Positions 49,272 through 58,692 of a DNA stretch of 64,000 nucleotides are shown in pieces. How positions within the stretch are numbered: the first letter of the stretch is position 1; each line of letters opens with the position of its first letter. A program made the translations under genes and the position numbers. The stretch spans positions 1,860,001 to 1,924,000 of the forward strand of contig NZ_CP025979.1 in the NCBI RefSeq assembly GCF_002900365.1, given 5' to 3'. This DNA comes from Escherichia marmotae (GTDB taxonomy: Bacteria; Pseudomonadota; Gammaproteobacteria; Enterobacterales; Enterobacteriaceae). A model generated the notes under the pieces. That model did not search any database and had not been told where the DNA came from. It saw nothing but the letters and a program-made list of their open reading frames with translations.

Positions 49272-50938
49272 TTATTGCAAACGTTCTAATAAACGAACCA
49301 GTTTTTTATTGCCGCCAGCGACTGGCACCCATTGGTAATGCACTACCGGTTTGCTGGCACTTTGAAGATCCAGCGCAAAACTGCGTAACCCGGCGTTAAT
49401 CACAGCGACGTTTTTCAGTAATGATGGAATGTATTTATGCGTGGCTGGCGAAAGCGGATGAATCAGCGCCGCCGCCAGCAACGTGGCTTCTGGCAGTGAA
49501 CTGACCACCGCGATCCCCGCATCTTCCAGTGTGGCAATTTGTTGCGAACGGCATTGCGGGTCACGTTCAGTACCCGTCACCGTGGCAATGGCATACAGAG
49601 GTTGACTATCTGGACGGGCGTCACAGGCTTGTTGCCATGCGCTTACCAGCGATGCGGCAGGATCGGCAGTCGCACCAAAACCAATCACCACATCGAGTAG
49701 CAATACACGCACTTGTGGTTTAGCACCGAGATCGGCAATCAACAGATTACGTAACGTCGGGTCGATCATCGGATGGGGACGCCCGACGGTGTAGAATCAT
49801 CGCCCAGATCGAGGATCTGGTGACCATCAGCGTCCAGCATCATGCCGTGATGATGGGCATCGTCGGCTGGCACGCCCAGATGTCCGGCGAGTAATCCCGC
49901 CGCTTCGGCTGCCAGCGTACCGCCGGTATACAAGCCGCAAATAAATCCACTGCTGGCCGGAGCTATCGCATTACGTCGCGCTGTAACGCGTGAAAGCAGG
50001 CAAGCCAGACGCGCGGCATCATCCAGCGAGGAGGAAAACCACACATTCTCGTCACGAGTCGCCGTCGGGGTATAACCTAAAAACAGCGCCACCGTCGGTT
50101 TGCCGGTTACTTTCATGGCATTAACAATTTTCAGGCGCACGGCTTCGGCTGGCGGTTTTGAGACAAACGCCAGCACTTCGCTTTTCTCGTCTGCACTGAG
50201 CATTTCCAGCGCCGTCAGCGCACTGATGCCGCCCACTTCACGGCTGAGATCGCGCCCGCCCAGACCAATTGCGTGGGAGATCCCCTCCCCTGCCAGCGCA
50301 ATCTGCGAGCACAATTCCTGGATCCCTGTACCAGAAGCGCCAATGACACCAATATTGCCTTCCGGCATCACATTAGCGAAAGCCAGCGGCGTAGAGGCAA
50401 TCATCGACGTACCGCAATCCGGCCCCATCACCAGCAAGCCTTTTTCCCGCGCATGAGTTTTGAGTTGGATTTCGTCTTCCAGCGTGACGTTATCGGAGAA
50501 CATCATCACGTTGAGGTTGCGATCCAGCGCCTGATTAGCCAGTTCCGCCGCGTACTCACCCGCCACTGAAATCAGCGCCAGATTAGCGTCGGGTAATTTC
50601 TGACAGGCGCTATCCCAGCGGCGCACCTGCGTTAACGCCAGGCTGCTGACCGTCCCCTGCGCCAGTTGCTTTAACGCCTCTTCAAGCTGCTGCATAATCG
50701 CCTGCGCGATCCCCGCATCCGCCGCTTCGCTACGAATTGCCACGCAAATATCGTTCGGCGTAGCGTTATTAAAATCGTCATGCCAGAAACCTGTAGTCTC
50801 TAATAACGCTTTATTAGCGGGCGTACCCATCATTACGGAAACATCATCAACATTTTCTGATTCGCTGAGTTTTCGTGAAATAATCATTAAACTGACCGAA
50901 TCCTGAAAACACCCTTTTTTAATAAAGGCGTGGTTCAT
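49272..50938 (-). pseudogene. fdrA: fdrA (oxamate carbamoyltransferase subunit AllF), frameshifted
   Basis: FdrA resembles succinyl-CoA synthetase and is reported as an oxamate carbamoyltransferase subunit; E. coli FdrA is one chain of 555 aa. Here it is two frames. 49766-50938 holds the N-terminal part (390 codons, with GPDCGTSMI and GASGTGIQELC), ending in the foreign tail STPSGVPIR. 49272-49769 holds the C-terminal 165 codons (MIDPTLRNLL...). The change is a single T missing from a TTT run near 49795 (GATGATTCTAC for GATGATTTCTAC). The frames meet in an ATGA overlap, so two separate halves could be translated. Confidence 0.9.
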
Positions 50939-51254
50939 AACAACTCCTTAAAAATTGCACCCATGGCAATTGCACGAGCAGTATTAATGTGTCAATTACG
51001 GTATCGTCGGTCGATGGTAAATAAGGTGATAAACATCACACAGAGATTATTAGTAAAATAAATCAAATAACCGCCAGAGCATTACGTATTATTTTTTAAC
51101 AAGCGACGTAATTTTAAAAATCAGATTAAAAACAGGCGGATTATCAAATAAATTCTAACTATATTTTTTTGCCTGTCTGGATCACATAATCCAGATATTT
51201 TCCCTGTATGTTAATTGCAGTCATGCTTCACACCGTCGTTAAAAAGGAAGACAG
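50939..51254. promoter_or_regulatory. fdrA-allD divergent promoter region with CRP-like site
   Basis: This 316-bp AT-rich gap has no reading frame. At 51025-51040, ggtga-N6-tcaca resembles a CRP half-site pair. The region is expected to bind the allantoin activator AllS and repressor AllR, but I cannot place their sites. A short inverted repeat, ctggatcacataatccag, lies near 51177-51194. Confidence 0.5.
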
Positions 51255-52304
51255 ATGAAAATCAGTCGGGAAACACTCCACCAGCTAATTGAGAATAAAC
51301 TCTGCCTGGCTGGGTTAAAACGTGAGCACGCTGCAACCGTTGCTGAAGTATTGGTTTACGCCGATGCCAGAGGGATCCACTCTCATGGCGCGGTACGCGT
51401 GGAATACTACGCAGAACGCATTTCAAAAGGCGGCACTAACCGCGAACCGGCATTCCGTCTTGAGGAGACAGGGCCGTGCTCAGCAATTTTACATGCCGAC
51501 AACGCCGCCGGGCAGGTTGCCGCAAAAATGGCTATGGAACATGCCATCAAAACCGCCCAACAAAATGGCGTTGCCGTGGTCGGCATTAGCCGGATGGGGC
51601 ACAGCGGTGCAATCTCTTATTTTGTGCAGCAGGCAGCTCACGCCGGATTAATTGGCATTTCGATGTGTCAGTCCGATCCCATGGTGGTGCCATTTGGCGG
51701 GGCGGAAATTTACTACGGTACTAACCCGCTGGCCTTTGCCGCGCCGGGAGAAAGTGACGAGATCCTTACCTTTGATATGGCGACTACCGTACAGGCATGG
51801 GGGAAAGTACTCGACGCGCGCTCGCGCAATATGTCTATTCCGGAGACCTGGGCGGTCGATAAAAACGGAGCACCAACAGCCGATCCATTCTCGGTTAACG
51901 CCCTGCTGCCCGCTGCCGGACCGAAAGGTTATGGCCTGATGATGATGATTGATCTGCTTTCAGGCGTGTTACTCGGTTTACCGTTCGGGCGTCAGGTCAG
52001 TTCAATGTATGACGATTTACACGCCGGACGTAATTTGGGGCAATTACATCTGGTAATTAATCCTGACTTTTTCTCCTCCAGCGAATTATTCCGACAACAT
52101 CTTAGCCAGACCATGTGCGAATTAAATGCCATTACCCCCGCGCCCGGTTTTAGCCAGGTTTATTATCCCGGACAGGATCAAGATATTAAACAACGCAAAG
52201 CCGCCGTCGAAGGTATCGAGATTGTTGATGATATTTACCAGTATTTAATTTCCGACGCGCTTTATAACACGTCATATGAAACGAAAAATCCCTTTGCACA
52301 ATAA
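51255..52304 (+). CDS. allD: Ureidoglycolate dehydrogenase AllD
   Basis: AllD oxidises (S)-ureidoglycolate to oxalurate with NAD, directing allantoin nitrogen to the anaerobic oxamate branch. The 349-residue protein belongs to the LDH2/malate dehydrogenase family, with the catalytic-His segment in ADARGIHSHGAVRVEYY. Other family segments are YYGTNPLAFAAPG and GPKGYGLMMMIDLLSGVL. ATG 51255 follows aaaaaggaag. It leads allD-allC-allE and diverges from fdrA. Confidence 0.96.
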   Translation: MKISRETLHQLIENKLCLAGLKREHAATVAEVLVYADARGIHSHGAVRVEYYAERISKGGTNREPAFRLEETGPCSAILHADNAAGQVAAKMAMEHAIKTAQQNGVAVVGISRMGHSGAISYFVQQAAHAGLIGISMCQSDPMVVPFGGAEIYYGTNPLAFAAPGESDEILTFDMATTVQAWGKVLDARSRNMSIPETWAVDKNGAPTADPFSVNALLPAAGPKGYGLMMMIDLLSGVLLGLPFGRQVSSMYDDLHAGRNLGQLHLVINPDFFSSSELFRQHLSQTMCELNAITPAPGFSQVYYPGQDQDIKQRKAAVEGIEIVDDIYQYLISDALYNTSYETKNPFAQ

Positions 52305-52325
52305 TAATTGAGACAGGACTTTCCT

Positions 52326-53561
52326 ATGATCACACATTTTCGCCAGGCCATAGAAGAAACGCTGCCCTGGCTTTCCTCTTTTGGCGCAGACCCAACGGGT
52401 GGAATGACCCGTTTACTTTATTCGCCGGAATGGCTGGAAACCCAGCAACAATTCAAAAAAAGAATGGCCGTCAGCGGGCTGGAAACACATTTCGACAAAG
52501 TGGGGAATTTATACGGCCGCCTGAGCGGCACCGAATACCCACAGGAAGTGGTTCTGAGCGGTTCGCATATCGATACCGTTGTTAACGGCGGTAACCTTGA
52601 CGGGCAATTCGGCGCACTGGCGGCGTGGCTGGCAATTGACTGGCTGAAAACGCAATACGGCGCGCCGCTGCGTACAGTCGAAGTGGTGGCGATGGCAGAA
52701 GAAGAAGGCAGCCGCTTCCCATATGTCTTCTGGGGCAGTAAAAACATTTTCGGTCTGGCGAATCCTGACGATGTGCGGAATATCTGTGATGCCAAAGGCA
52801 ACAGCTTCCTTGATGCGATGCTCGCCTGCGGATTTGCCCTGCCGAACGCGCCGCTACCACCACGCGAGGACATCAAAGCCTTTGTCGAACTGCATATTGA
52901 ACAAGGCTGTGTGCTGGAAAGTAATGGTCAATCAATTGGCATCGTGAATGCAATTGTCGGGCAACGTCGCTACACGGTGACGCTGAACGGCGAATCAAAC
53001 CATGCAGGCACCACGCCGATGGGCTATCGTCGTGATACGGTCTACGCGTTCAGTCGCATTTGCAATCAAGCGGTTGAAAAAGCGAAAAAGATGGGCGATC
53101 CGCTGGTGCTCACCTTTGGCAAGGTGGAGCCGCGCCCGAATACGGTGAATGTGGTGCCGGGGAAAACCACTTTCACTATTGATTGTCGCCATACTGACGC
53201 CGCCGTGTTGCGTGATTTCACCCAACGGTTAGAAAACGACATGCGGGCGATTTGCGATGAAATGGATATCGGTATTGATATCGATTTATGGATGGATGAA
53301 GAACCCGTGCCAATGAACAAAGAACTGGTCGCCACCCTGACGGAGCTGTGCAAGAAGGAAGCCCTGAACTATCGGGTAATGCACAGCGGTGCCGGACACG
53401 ACGCGCAAATTTTCGCGCCTCGCGTGCCGACCTGCATGATTTTCATTCCCAGCATTAACGGGATCAGCCATAACCCGGCGGAACGCACCAATATTAACGA
53501 CCTTGCCGAAGGGGTCAAAACGTTGGCACTCATGCTTTATCAACTTGCCTGGCAGAAATAA
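52326..53561 (+). CDS. allC: Allantoate amidohydrolase AllC
   Basis: AllC hydrolyses allantoate to ureidoglycine, CO2 and ammonia in the cytoplasm. ATG 52326 (MITHFRQAIEETLPW) gives 411 residues; an in-frame codon at 52308 is too close to the allD stop. M20-family metal-site motifs are present: GSHIDTVVNGGNLDGQFG, AEEEGSRF, ELHIEQG and the late GISHNPAERT. It lies 21 bp after allD and 10 bp before allE. Confidence 0.96.
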   Translation: MITHFRQAIEETLPWLSSFGADPTGGMTRLLYSPEWLETQQQFKKRMAVSGLETHFDKVGNLYGRLSGTEYPQEVVLSGSHIDTVVNGGNLDGQFGALAAWLAIDWLKTQYGAPLRTVEVVAMAEEEGSRFPYVFWGSKNIFGLANPDDVRNICDAKGNSFLDAMLACGFALPNAPLPPREDIKAFVELHIEQGCVLESNGQSIGIVNAIVGQRRYTVTLNGESNHAGTTPMGYRRDTVYAFSRICNQAVEKAKKMGDPLVLTFGKVEPRPNTVNVVPGKTTFTIDCRHTDAAVLRDFTQRLENDMRAICDEMDIGIDIDLWMDEEPVPMNKELVATLTELCKKEALNYRVMHSGAGHDAQIFAPRVPTCMIFIPSINGISHNPAERTNINDLAEGVKTLALMLYQLAWQK

Positions 53562-53571
53562 GGAGTCATAA

Positions 53572-54357
53572 ATGGGATATTTAAATAACGTCACGGGTTA
53601 CCGCGATGATTTACTGGCTAACCGCGCGATTGTGAAACACGGTAATTTCGCGCTGTTAACCCCAGACGGCCTGGTGAAAAATATTATTCCGGGCTTTGAA
53701 AATTGTGACTCGACGATCCTGTCTACACCAAAGCTGGGCGCTACGTTTGTCGATTATCTGGCCACGCTGCATCAAAACGGCGGTAATCAGCAGGGTTTCG
53801 GCGGCGATGGGATAGAAACTTTCCTGTATGTGATTTCTGGAAATATCACTGCCGAAGCTGAAGGGAAAAAATTTGACTTAAGCGAAGGTGGGTATCTGTA
53901 TTGCCCGCCAGGTTCCTTAATGACGTTTGTTAATTCCCAGACCGAAGACAGCCAAATCTTCTTATATAAGCGCCGTTATATTCCGGTAGAAGGCCATGCG
54001 CCGTGGCTGGTTTCTGGCAATGCAAATGAACTGGAACGTATTCACTATGAAGGTATGGACGATGTGATCCTGCTGGACTTCCTGCCAAAAGAGTTAGGCT
54101 TTGATATGAACATGCATATCCTCTCTTTTGCGCCAGGTGCCAGCCACGGTTATATCGAAACCCACGTTCAGGAACACGGTGCCTATATTCTTTCCGGTCA
54201 GGGGGTTTATAACCTCGACAATAACTGGATCCCAGTGAAAAAAGGCGATTACATCTTTATGGGCGCATATTCCTTGCAAGCCGGTTATGGCGTAGGGCGC
54301 GGTGAAGCGTTTAGTTATATTTATTCGAAAGATTGCAACCGCGACGTTGAGATTTAA
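53572..54357 (+). CDS. allE: (S)-ureidoglycine aminohydrolase AllE
   Basis: AllE releases ammonia from (S)-ureidoglycine to give (S)-ureidoglycolate, a Mn-dependent bicupin. The 261-residue protein has cupin motifs in each half: GGDGIETFLYVISGN...GGYLYCPPGS and HGYIETHVQEHGAYILSGQ (metal ligands Glu/His). ATG 53572 follows aaggag. It ends the allDCE operon before a terminator. Confidence 0.95.
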   Translation: MGYLNNVTGYRDDLLANRAIVKHGNFALLTPDGLVKNIIPGFENCDSTILSTPKLGATFVDYLATLHQNGGNQQGFGGDGIETFLYVISGNITAEAEGKKFDLSEGGYLYCPPGSLMTFVNSQTEDSQIFLYKRRYIPVEGHAPWLVSGNANELERIHYEGMDDVILLDFLPKELGFDMNMHILSFAPGASHGYIETHVQEHGAYILSGQGVYNLDNNWIPVKKGDYIFMGAYSLQAGYGVGRGEAFSYIYSKDCNRDVEI

Positions 54358-54407
54358 TTAATACCACTCTCGCTGAGATTTTTATTTTAGCTATGTTGGA
54401 TTTCGCC

Positions 54408-54427
54408 ACGGTTTATACCGTGGCTTT
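54408..54427 (+). terminator. Intrinsic terminator after allE
   Basis: gccacggt and accgtggc form an 8-bp stem with a ttat loop, followed by eight T. This is a strong terminator for allDCE. A short REP-like palindrome (cctgatgcgcttc...atcaggcctac) follows at about 54445-54470. Confidence 0.9.
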
Positions 54428-54578
54428 TTTTTCGCAACATTACCTGATGCGCTTCACTTATCAGGCCTACATGATAATTTTCGCGATTTCCAGGACGGAA
54501 CCGGCATACACAACACGCACGTTGTCAGTAATCTGAACGGATGCGATATGAACCGCATCCACTTTATTAAGGTAAGAA

Positions 54579-55724
54579 TCAGAGTTTAATTCCCTGACCT
54601 ATTTTAATGGCACAGGCAATATTCCGCGCGCTGTTAAAGAGATTGGTTTCACCACTGGCAAGCACTTCGGCTAAAGGTGCCAGCCGCGGCAGTATACTGA
54701 AAACAGCGTCGATACCATATTGATGCACCACTTCCACGCCATCACCCAATACGCCAGCAATCCCAATCACCGGGACATTTAATTTCTTCGCCACTGACGC
54801 CACACCCAGCGGCGCTTTACCGCCTGCCGTTTGTGAGTCAATGCGCCCCTCACCGGTGATCACCAGCGCCGCACCTTGCACCGCCTGCGCAAGATTGACC
54901 GCATTTAACACAATATCAATACCCGGTTTGATATCCGCATTGAGAAACACTGCCGCCGCAATGCCCATTCCGCCCGCTGCGCCGCCACCTGCCATCTGGC
55001 AGACGTTAATTTCAGTTTGCTGTTGTAAAACACGGGCGTAATTTTGCAGCCCCTGTTCCAGCTCTTCGACCATTTCCGGCGTTGCCCCCTTTTGTGGGCC
55101 AAACACCGTAGCCGCACCGCGTGCCCCTACCAGCGGGTTATCGACATCGCACGCGACTTCGATATGGCAGCTCACCAGACGCGGATCGCGCTCCTCTATC
55201 TCAATGCTTGCCACACGGGCTAAATTACCGCCATTTGCCGCCAGCACCAGACCATCAGCATCGAGAAAGCGCACACCGAGTGCCTGCGCCATGCCCATGC
55301 CGCCGTCTACCGTCGCGCTGCCGCCAATGCCGAGAATAATATGACGAATGCTGTTATCAAGCGCATGGCGAATTAACTCACCGGTGCCATAACTTGACGC
55401 CAGTAGCGGATTACGCTTTTCAGGTGCGACCAGCATCAGGCCACTTGCCGCCGCCATCTCGATCACCGCCGTTTTCCCATCCCCAGTAATGCCATAAAAA
55501 GCATTCACTTTTTCGCCCATCGGTCCACAGACTTCATGCGTCACGATTTTGCCGCCCGTCGCAGCAACCATCGCATCAACCGTCCCCTCTCCACCATCCG
55601 CTATCGGCAAACAGATATAGTGCGCATCGGGAAAGAGGGTCGAAAATCCAGCTTTAATTGCCTGACAACATTTTTCTGCACTTAAGCTCTCTTTAAAAGA
55701 GTCTGGCGCAATGACAATTTTCAT
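54579..55724 (-). CDS. glxK: Glycerate 2-kinase GlxK
   Basis: GlxK phosphorylates D-glycerate, formed from glyoxylate through Gcl and GlxR, to 2-phosphoglycerate. The 381-residue protein is a GarK/GlxK-family kinase, beginning [16 protein letters not shown]. It shows [31 protein letters not shown] and the late [13 protein letters not shown] motif. ATG 55724 follows aaaaggat. It is the promoter-distal gene after ybbY. Confidence 0.96.
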   Translation of the reverse strand: MKIVIAPDSFKESLSAEKCCQAIKAGFSTLFPDAHYICLPIADGGEGTVDAMVAATGGKIVTHEVCGPMGEKVNAFYGITGDGKTAVIEMAAASGLMLVAPEKRNPLLASSYGTGELIRHALDNSIRHIILGIGGSATVDGGMGMAQALGVRFLDADGLVLAANGGNLARVASIEIEERDPRLVSCHIEVACDVDNPLVGARGAATVFGPQKGATPEMVEELEQGLQNYARVLQQQTEINVCQMAGGGAAGGMGIAAAVFLNADIKPGIDIVLNAVNLAQAVQGAALVITGEGRIDSQTAGGKAPLGVASVAKKLNVPVIGIAGVLGDGVEVVHQYGIDAVFSILPRLAPLAEVLASGETNLFNSARNIACAIKIGQGIKL

Positions 55725-55745
55725 TATTAATCCTTTTTCAACAAA

Positions 55746-57053
55746 TTATTCGATGCGTTCCCACGGAATTAGATTATCCATAAGAACAGCCAGTAAAATT
55801 CCGACCAGTAGGCCGTTACTGAGTAGAGGACGAAGCGTTAATGGAAGATCTTGCAGATACACAGGCGGTAATGCCATTAAAAATATGCCGACAAATAACG
55901 GCAATGCGAGGCGATAAATATTGCGAGCGGTAAAAGTTATTTGCTGGCTAAATACCAGAGCAGAAAAGAGCAGCGGTAGATAAGAAACCAGCATAACCGC
56001 GCTACTCACCGGTAATGGAATACTACAGAACAGTCGTGTAAGTGCAGGAATCAGCGCCACCAGCAGACAAATAACGCTGCCATAAATAAACGAGCGTCGC
56101 GAGTAATCGCCAGTCTGGGTTAATAAACCAATTGATGAAACAAACGGCGAGAATGGAATTACCGACAACGGTACGGTTATCAGGGTCATAAATCCGGTCA
56201 CCACAAAGCTGCGACGATAACGCGCATTCCCCGCACCCTGTTGCGGATAAAAAACATCTGTACCGCGAATCGCACCGTAGGTATTACTGATATTAACCAG
56301 ACCGGTAATCACCGCCGTCAGAATAATTCCCGGTGACAACGTGCCACCACTACCGAGCGGGAACCACTGCCAGTGCAACTCACCGGAAAGCGAATGCGAG
56401 GACGAAAAGCAAAAATGCCATAACAACCACCCGGTTATCGTGCCGACCAGCAAGCCGTAACGGGCAAAACGTTGCGGCAGAAAGATAATCATCGCCAGCA
56501 CCAGACACATTACCGCCACCGAGAGCGCGAACGGCGGTAACTGAATTTTAAAATCAGGATCGGCTATGCCAAACGGCAGCCCGAGCATACCTTTAAAAAA
56601 GATGCTGGTCAGTTGTGCGCCAAGCATCAGCATAAACAGCACCATCACCGTCGGGGTAAATAACCGCGCCAGGCGATGACCTAAGCCACTAACACCAATC
56701 ATTATTGTCAGTACGCCGGAGAGCGCAATTCCCACCGCCAGACTGGTGGCGATATCGTTGATCGGTGTACCGCGCGACGCTTCTCCGAGGGTGATGGTGA
56801 GGATGGTTCCCCACCACAGGCCCCCCGGCCCTTCCATAATTGCGCGACGATGACCGCAGAATGCCTGAGCAAAGCAGGCCAGCGCGGTTGAGAGAAAAGC
56901 ATATTGGGTGAGCGTAAGCAGGCTACTTTGCGGCAACTGAAAAGCCGAAAGCAACGTAGGAGGAACCACAACGGTGTTGCAAAAAATAAAGAAAAACCAC
57001 TGAAACCCTGATAACAGGCTTTCGCGGCTGACTACAAAATTGAACATAAACAC
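55746..57053 (-). CDS. ybbY: Putative purine/xanthine-type permease YbbY
   Basis: YbbY is an inner-membrane NCS2-family transporter, predicted to carry purines or related compounds. It has 435 residues and 12-14 hydrophobic segments. Family segments GPGGLWWGTILTITLGEASR and TAVITGLVNISNTYGAIRG are visible. ATG 57053 follows aaggtg. It lies between allB and glxK. Because allB upstream is interrupted by two IS elements, its transcription from the gcl-side promoter may be reduced. Confidence 0.9.
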   Translation of the reverse strand: MFMFNFVVSRESLLSGFQWFFFIFCNTVVVPPTLLSAFQLPQSSLLTLTQYAFLSTALACFAQAFCGHRRAIMEGPGGLWWGTILTITLGEASRGTPINDIATSLAVGIALSGVLTIMIGVSGLGHRLARLFTPTVMVLFMLMLGAQLTSIFFKGMLGLPFGIADPDFKIQLPPFALSVAVMCLVLAMIIFLPQRFARYGLLVGTITGWLLWHFCFSSSHSLSGELHWQWFPLGSGGTLSPGIILTAVITGLVNISNTYGAIRGTDVFYPQQGAGNARYRRSFVVTGFMTLITVPLSVIPFSPFVSSIGLLTQTGDYSRRSFIYGSVICLLVALIPALTRLFCSIPLPVSSAVMLVSYLPLLFSALVFSQQITFTARNIYRLALPLFVGIFLMALPPVYLQDLPLTLRPLLSNGLLVGILLAVLMDNLIPWERIE

Positions 57054-57404
57054 ACCTTAACCGGAGAATGCCCGCACGCGGCGGGCATTGCAGGGGCCAG
57101 ATTACTGCTGATGTTTAAGGATAAATTGACCTTTAGGCGCAACAGGGAAGCCCTGTTCGATGTCGTAAATCACATCACCACGTAAGATGGTTTTCGTGAT
57201 ACGCGCGCCAATGGTACGGCCAACATACGGGCTGACTTTGTGGCGATATTCCAAATCGTCATTGGTAAGAACATAGCTGCTATTCGGCTGAATGAAGACG
57301 AAGTCGGCATCTTTTCCTGGGGCGATACGGCCGAGCCTGTACATAGATTTGTGTAATTGCCTGATTTTGATATGTTCAATCCAGCATCAAATGAAGGTTA
57401 ATTT

Positions 57405-58613
57405 ATGGACGAAAAACAGTTACAGGCTCTGGCTAACGAACTGGCCAAAAACCTCAAAACCCCTGAAGACCTCAGTCAGTTTGATCGGCTGCTGAAAAAG
57501 CTCAGCGTTGAAGCCGCTCTCAATGCAGAGATGACACACCATCCTGGGTATGAGAAAAATCAGTCCAGACCAGGAGCTAACTCCCGCAACGGTTTTTCCA
57601 CAAAGACCGTTATCACAGGCGACGGTCCACTGGAACTGCGTACTCCGCGCGATCGTGACGGTACCTTCGAACCACAACTGGTAAAGAAAAATCAGACCCG
57701 TATTACCGGGATGGATAACCAGATCCTCTCGTTGTATGCCAAAGGGATGACCACCCGTGAGATAGCTGCTGCGTTCAAAGAACTGTATGACGCAGATGTT
57801 TCACCGGCACTGATATCAAAGGTTACCGATGCCGTGATGGAGCAGGTTGTAGAATGGCAAAACCGACCACTGGATGCTGTTTACCCCATTGTTTATCTTG
57901 ACTGTATCGTCCTGAAAGTTCGGCAGGACAGTCGCGTCATCAACAAATCGGTGTTCCTGGCACTGGGCATCAATATCGAAGGTCAGAAAGAACTGCTGGG
58001 TATGTGGCTGGCCGAAAATGAAGGGGCGAAGTTCTGGCTCAATGTGCTGACTGAACTGAAAAACCGCGGTCTGAACGATATCCTCATCGCCTGTGTGGAT
58101 GGCCTGAAAGGCTTCCCGGATGCCATCAACACAGTATATCCGAAGGCCCGCATCCAGTTATGCATCGTGCATATGGTGCGCAACAGCCTGCGCTTCGTGT
58201 CATGGAAGGACTACAAAGCCGTCACTCGCGACCTGAAAGCGATTTATCAGGCTCCCACGGAAGAGGCAGGCCAGCAGGCACTGGAAGCGTTCGCTGCGGC
58301 CTGGGACTGTCGCTATCCTCAGATAAGCCGAAGCTGGCAGGCTAACTGGCCGAATCTTGCCACGTTCTTCGCTTATCCAACGGACATCCGCAAAGTGATC
58401 TATACGACGAATGCCATCGAGTCGCTAAACAGCGTGATCCGCCATGCGCTCAAAAAGCGTAAAGTGTTCCCGACAGACGACTCGGTGAAAAAAGTGGTGT
58501 GGCTGGCAATCCAGTCTGCGTCCCAGAAATGGACGATGCCGTTGAAGGACTGGCGAATGGCAATGAGCCGCTTTATTATCGAGTTCGGTGACCGCCTGGA
58601 CGGTCACTTCTGA
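57405..58613 (+). CDS. tnpA: IS256-family transposase of IS1414
   Basis: The intact 402-residue transposase catalyses movement of the element. IS256-family (Mutator-type) DDE features are present: the first Asp region VYPIVYLDCIVLKVRQD, the second in ILIACVDGLKGFPDAI, a C/H motif RIQLCIVHMVRNSLRFV, and the Glu region TTNAIESLNSVIRHALKKRK. It starts at ATG 57405 and ends 34 bp from the right end. There is no frameshift or stop, so the element may still be mobile. Confidence 0.95.
   Translation: MDEKQLQALANELAKNLKTPEDLSQFDRLLKKLSVEAALNAEMTHHPGYEKNQSRPGANSRNGFSTKTVITGDGPLELRTPRDRDGTFEPQLVKKNQTRITGMDNQILSLYAKGMTTREIAAAFKELYDADVSPALISKVTDAVMEQVVEWQNRPLDAVYPIVYLDCIVLKVRQDSRVINKSVFLALGINIEGQKELLGMWLAENEGAKFWLNVLTELKNRGLNDILIACVDGLKGFPDAINTVYPKARIQLCIVHMVRNSLRFVSWKDYKAVTRDLKAIYQAPTEEAGQQALEAFAAAWDCRYPQISRSWQANWPNLATFFAYPTDIRKVIYTTNAIESLNSVIRHALKKRKVFPTDDSVKKVVWLAIQSASQKWTMPLKDWRMAMSRFIIEFGDRLDGHF
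58120..58236 (+). CDS. astA: EAST1 heat-stable enterotoxin AstA (inside tnpA, other frame)
   Basis: A 38-codon frame inside the IS1414 transposase gene, same strand and shifted by one base, encodes the enteroaggregative heat-stable toxin EAST1. It starts MPSTQYIRRPASSYAS at ATG 58120 and stops with TGA 58234-58236. The four Cys at 17, 20, 24 and 27 (CIWC, CASC), which form the toxin's disulphide core, are all present, as is Ala21. EAST1 is a secreted peptide thought to raise cGMP like STa. The ATG is intact, which is not so in every astA-like copy. The ribosome site is weak, so expression cannot be judged. Confidence 0.95.
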   Translation: MPSTQYIRRPASSYASCIWCATACASCHGRTTKPSLAT

Positions 58614-58692
58614 GAAAAGGCATTTACACAGAATCTTAAACAGGCTCATACGGCCTTTTTGCTGCAAACCGAAAATATCCGCCGCATTGGTG

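Larger units (their letters stand above)
57333..58647 (+). mobile_element. IS1414 (IS256 family)
   Basis: The 1315-bp element has imperfect terminal inverted repeats, both starting GAGCCTGT (left GAGCCTGTACATAGATT, right GAGCCTGTTTAAGATT on the other strand). It is flanked by an 8-bp target duplication ATACGGCC (57325-57332 and 58648-58655). It carries a full IS256-type transposase and, inside it in another frame, astA. Length, family and astA content identify IS1414. It is inserted in allB. Confidence 0.93.
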
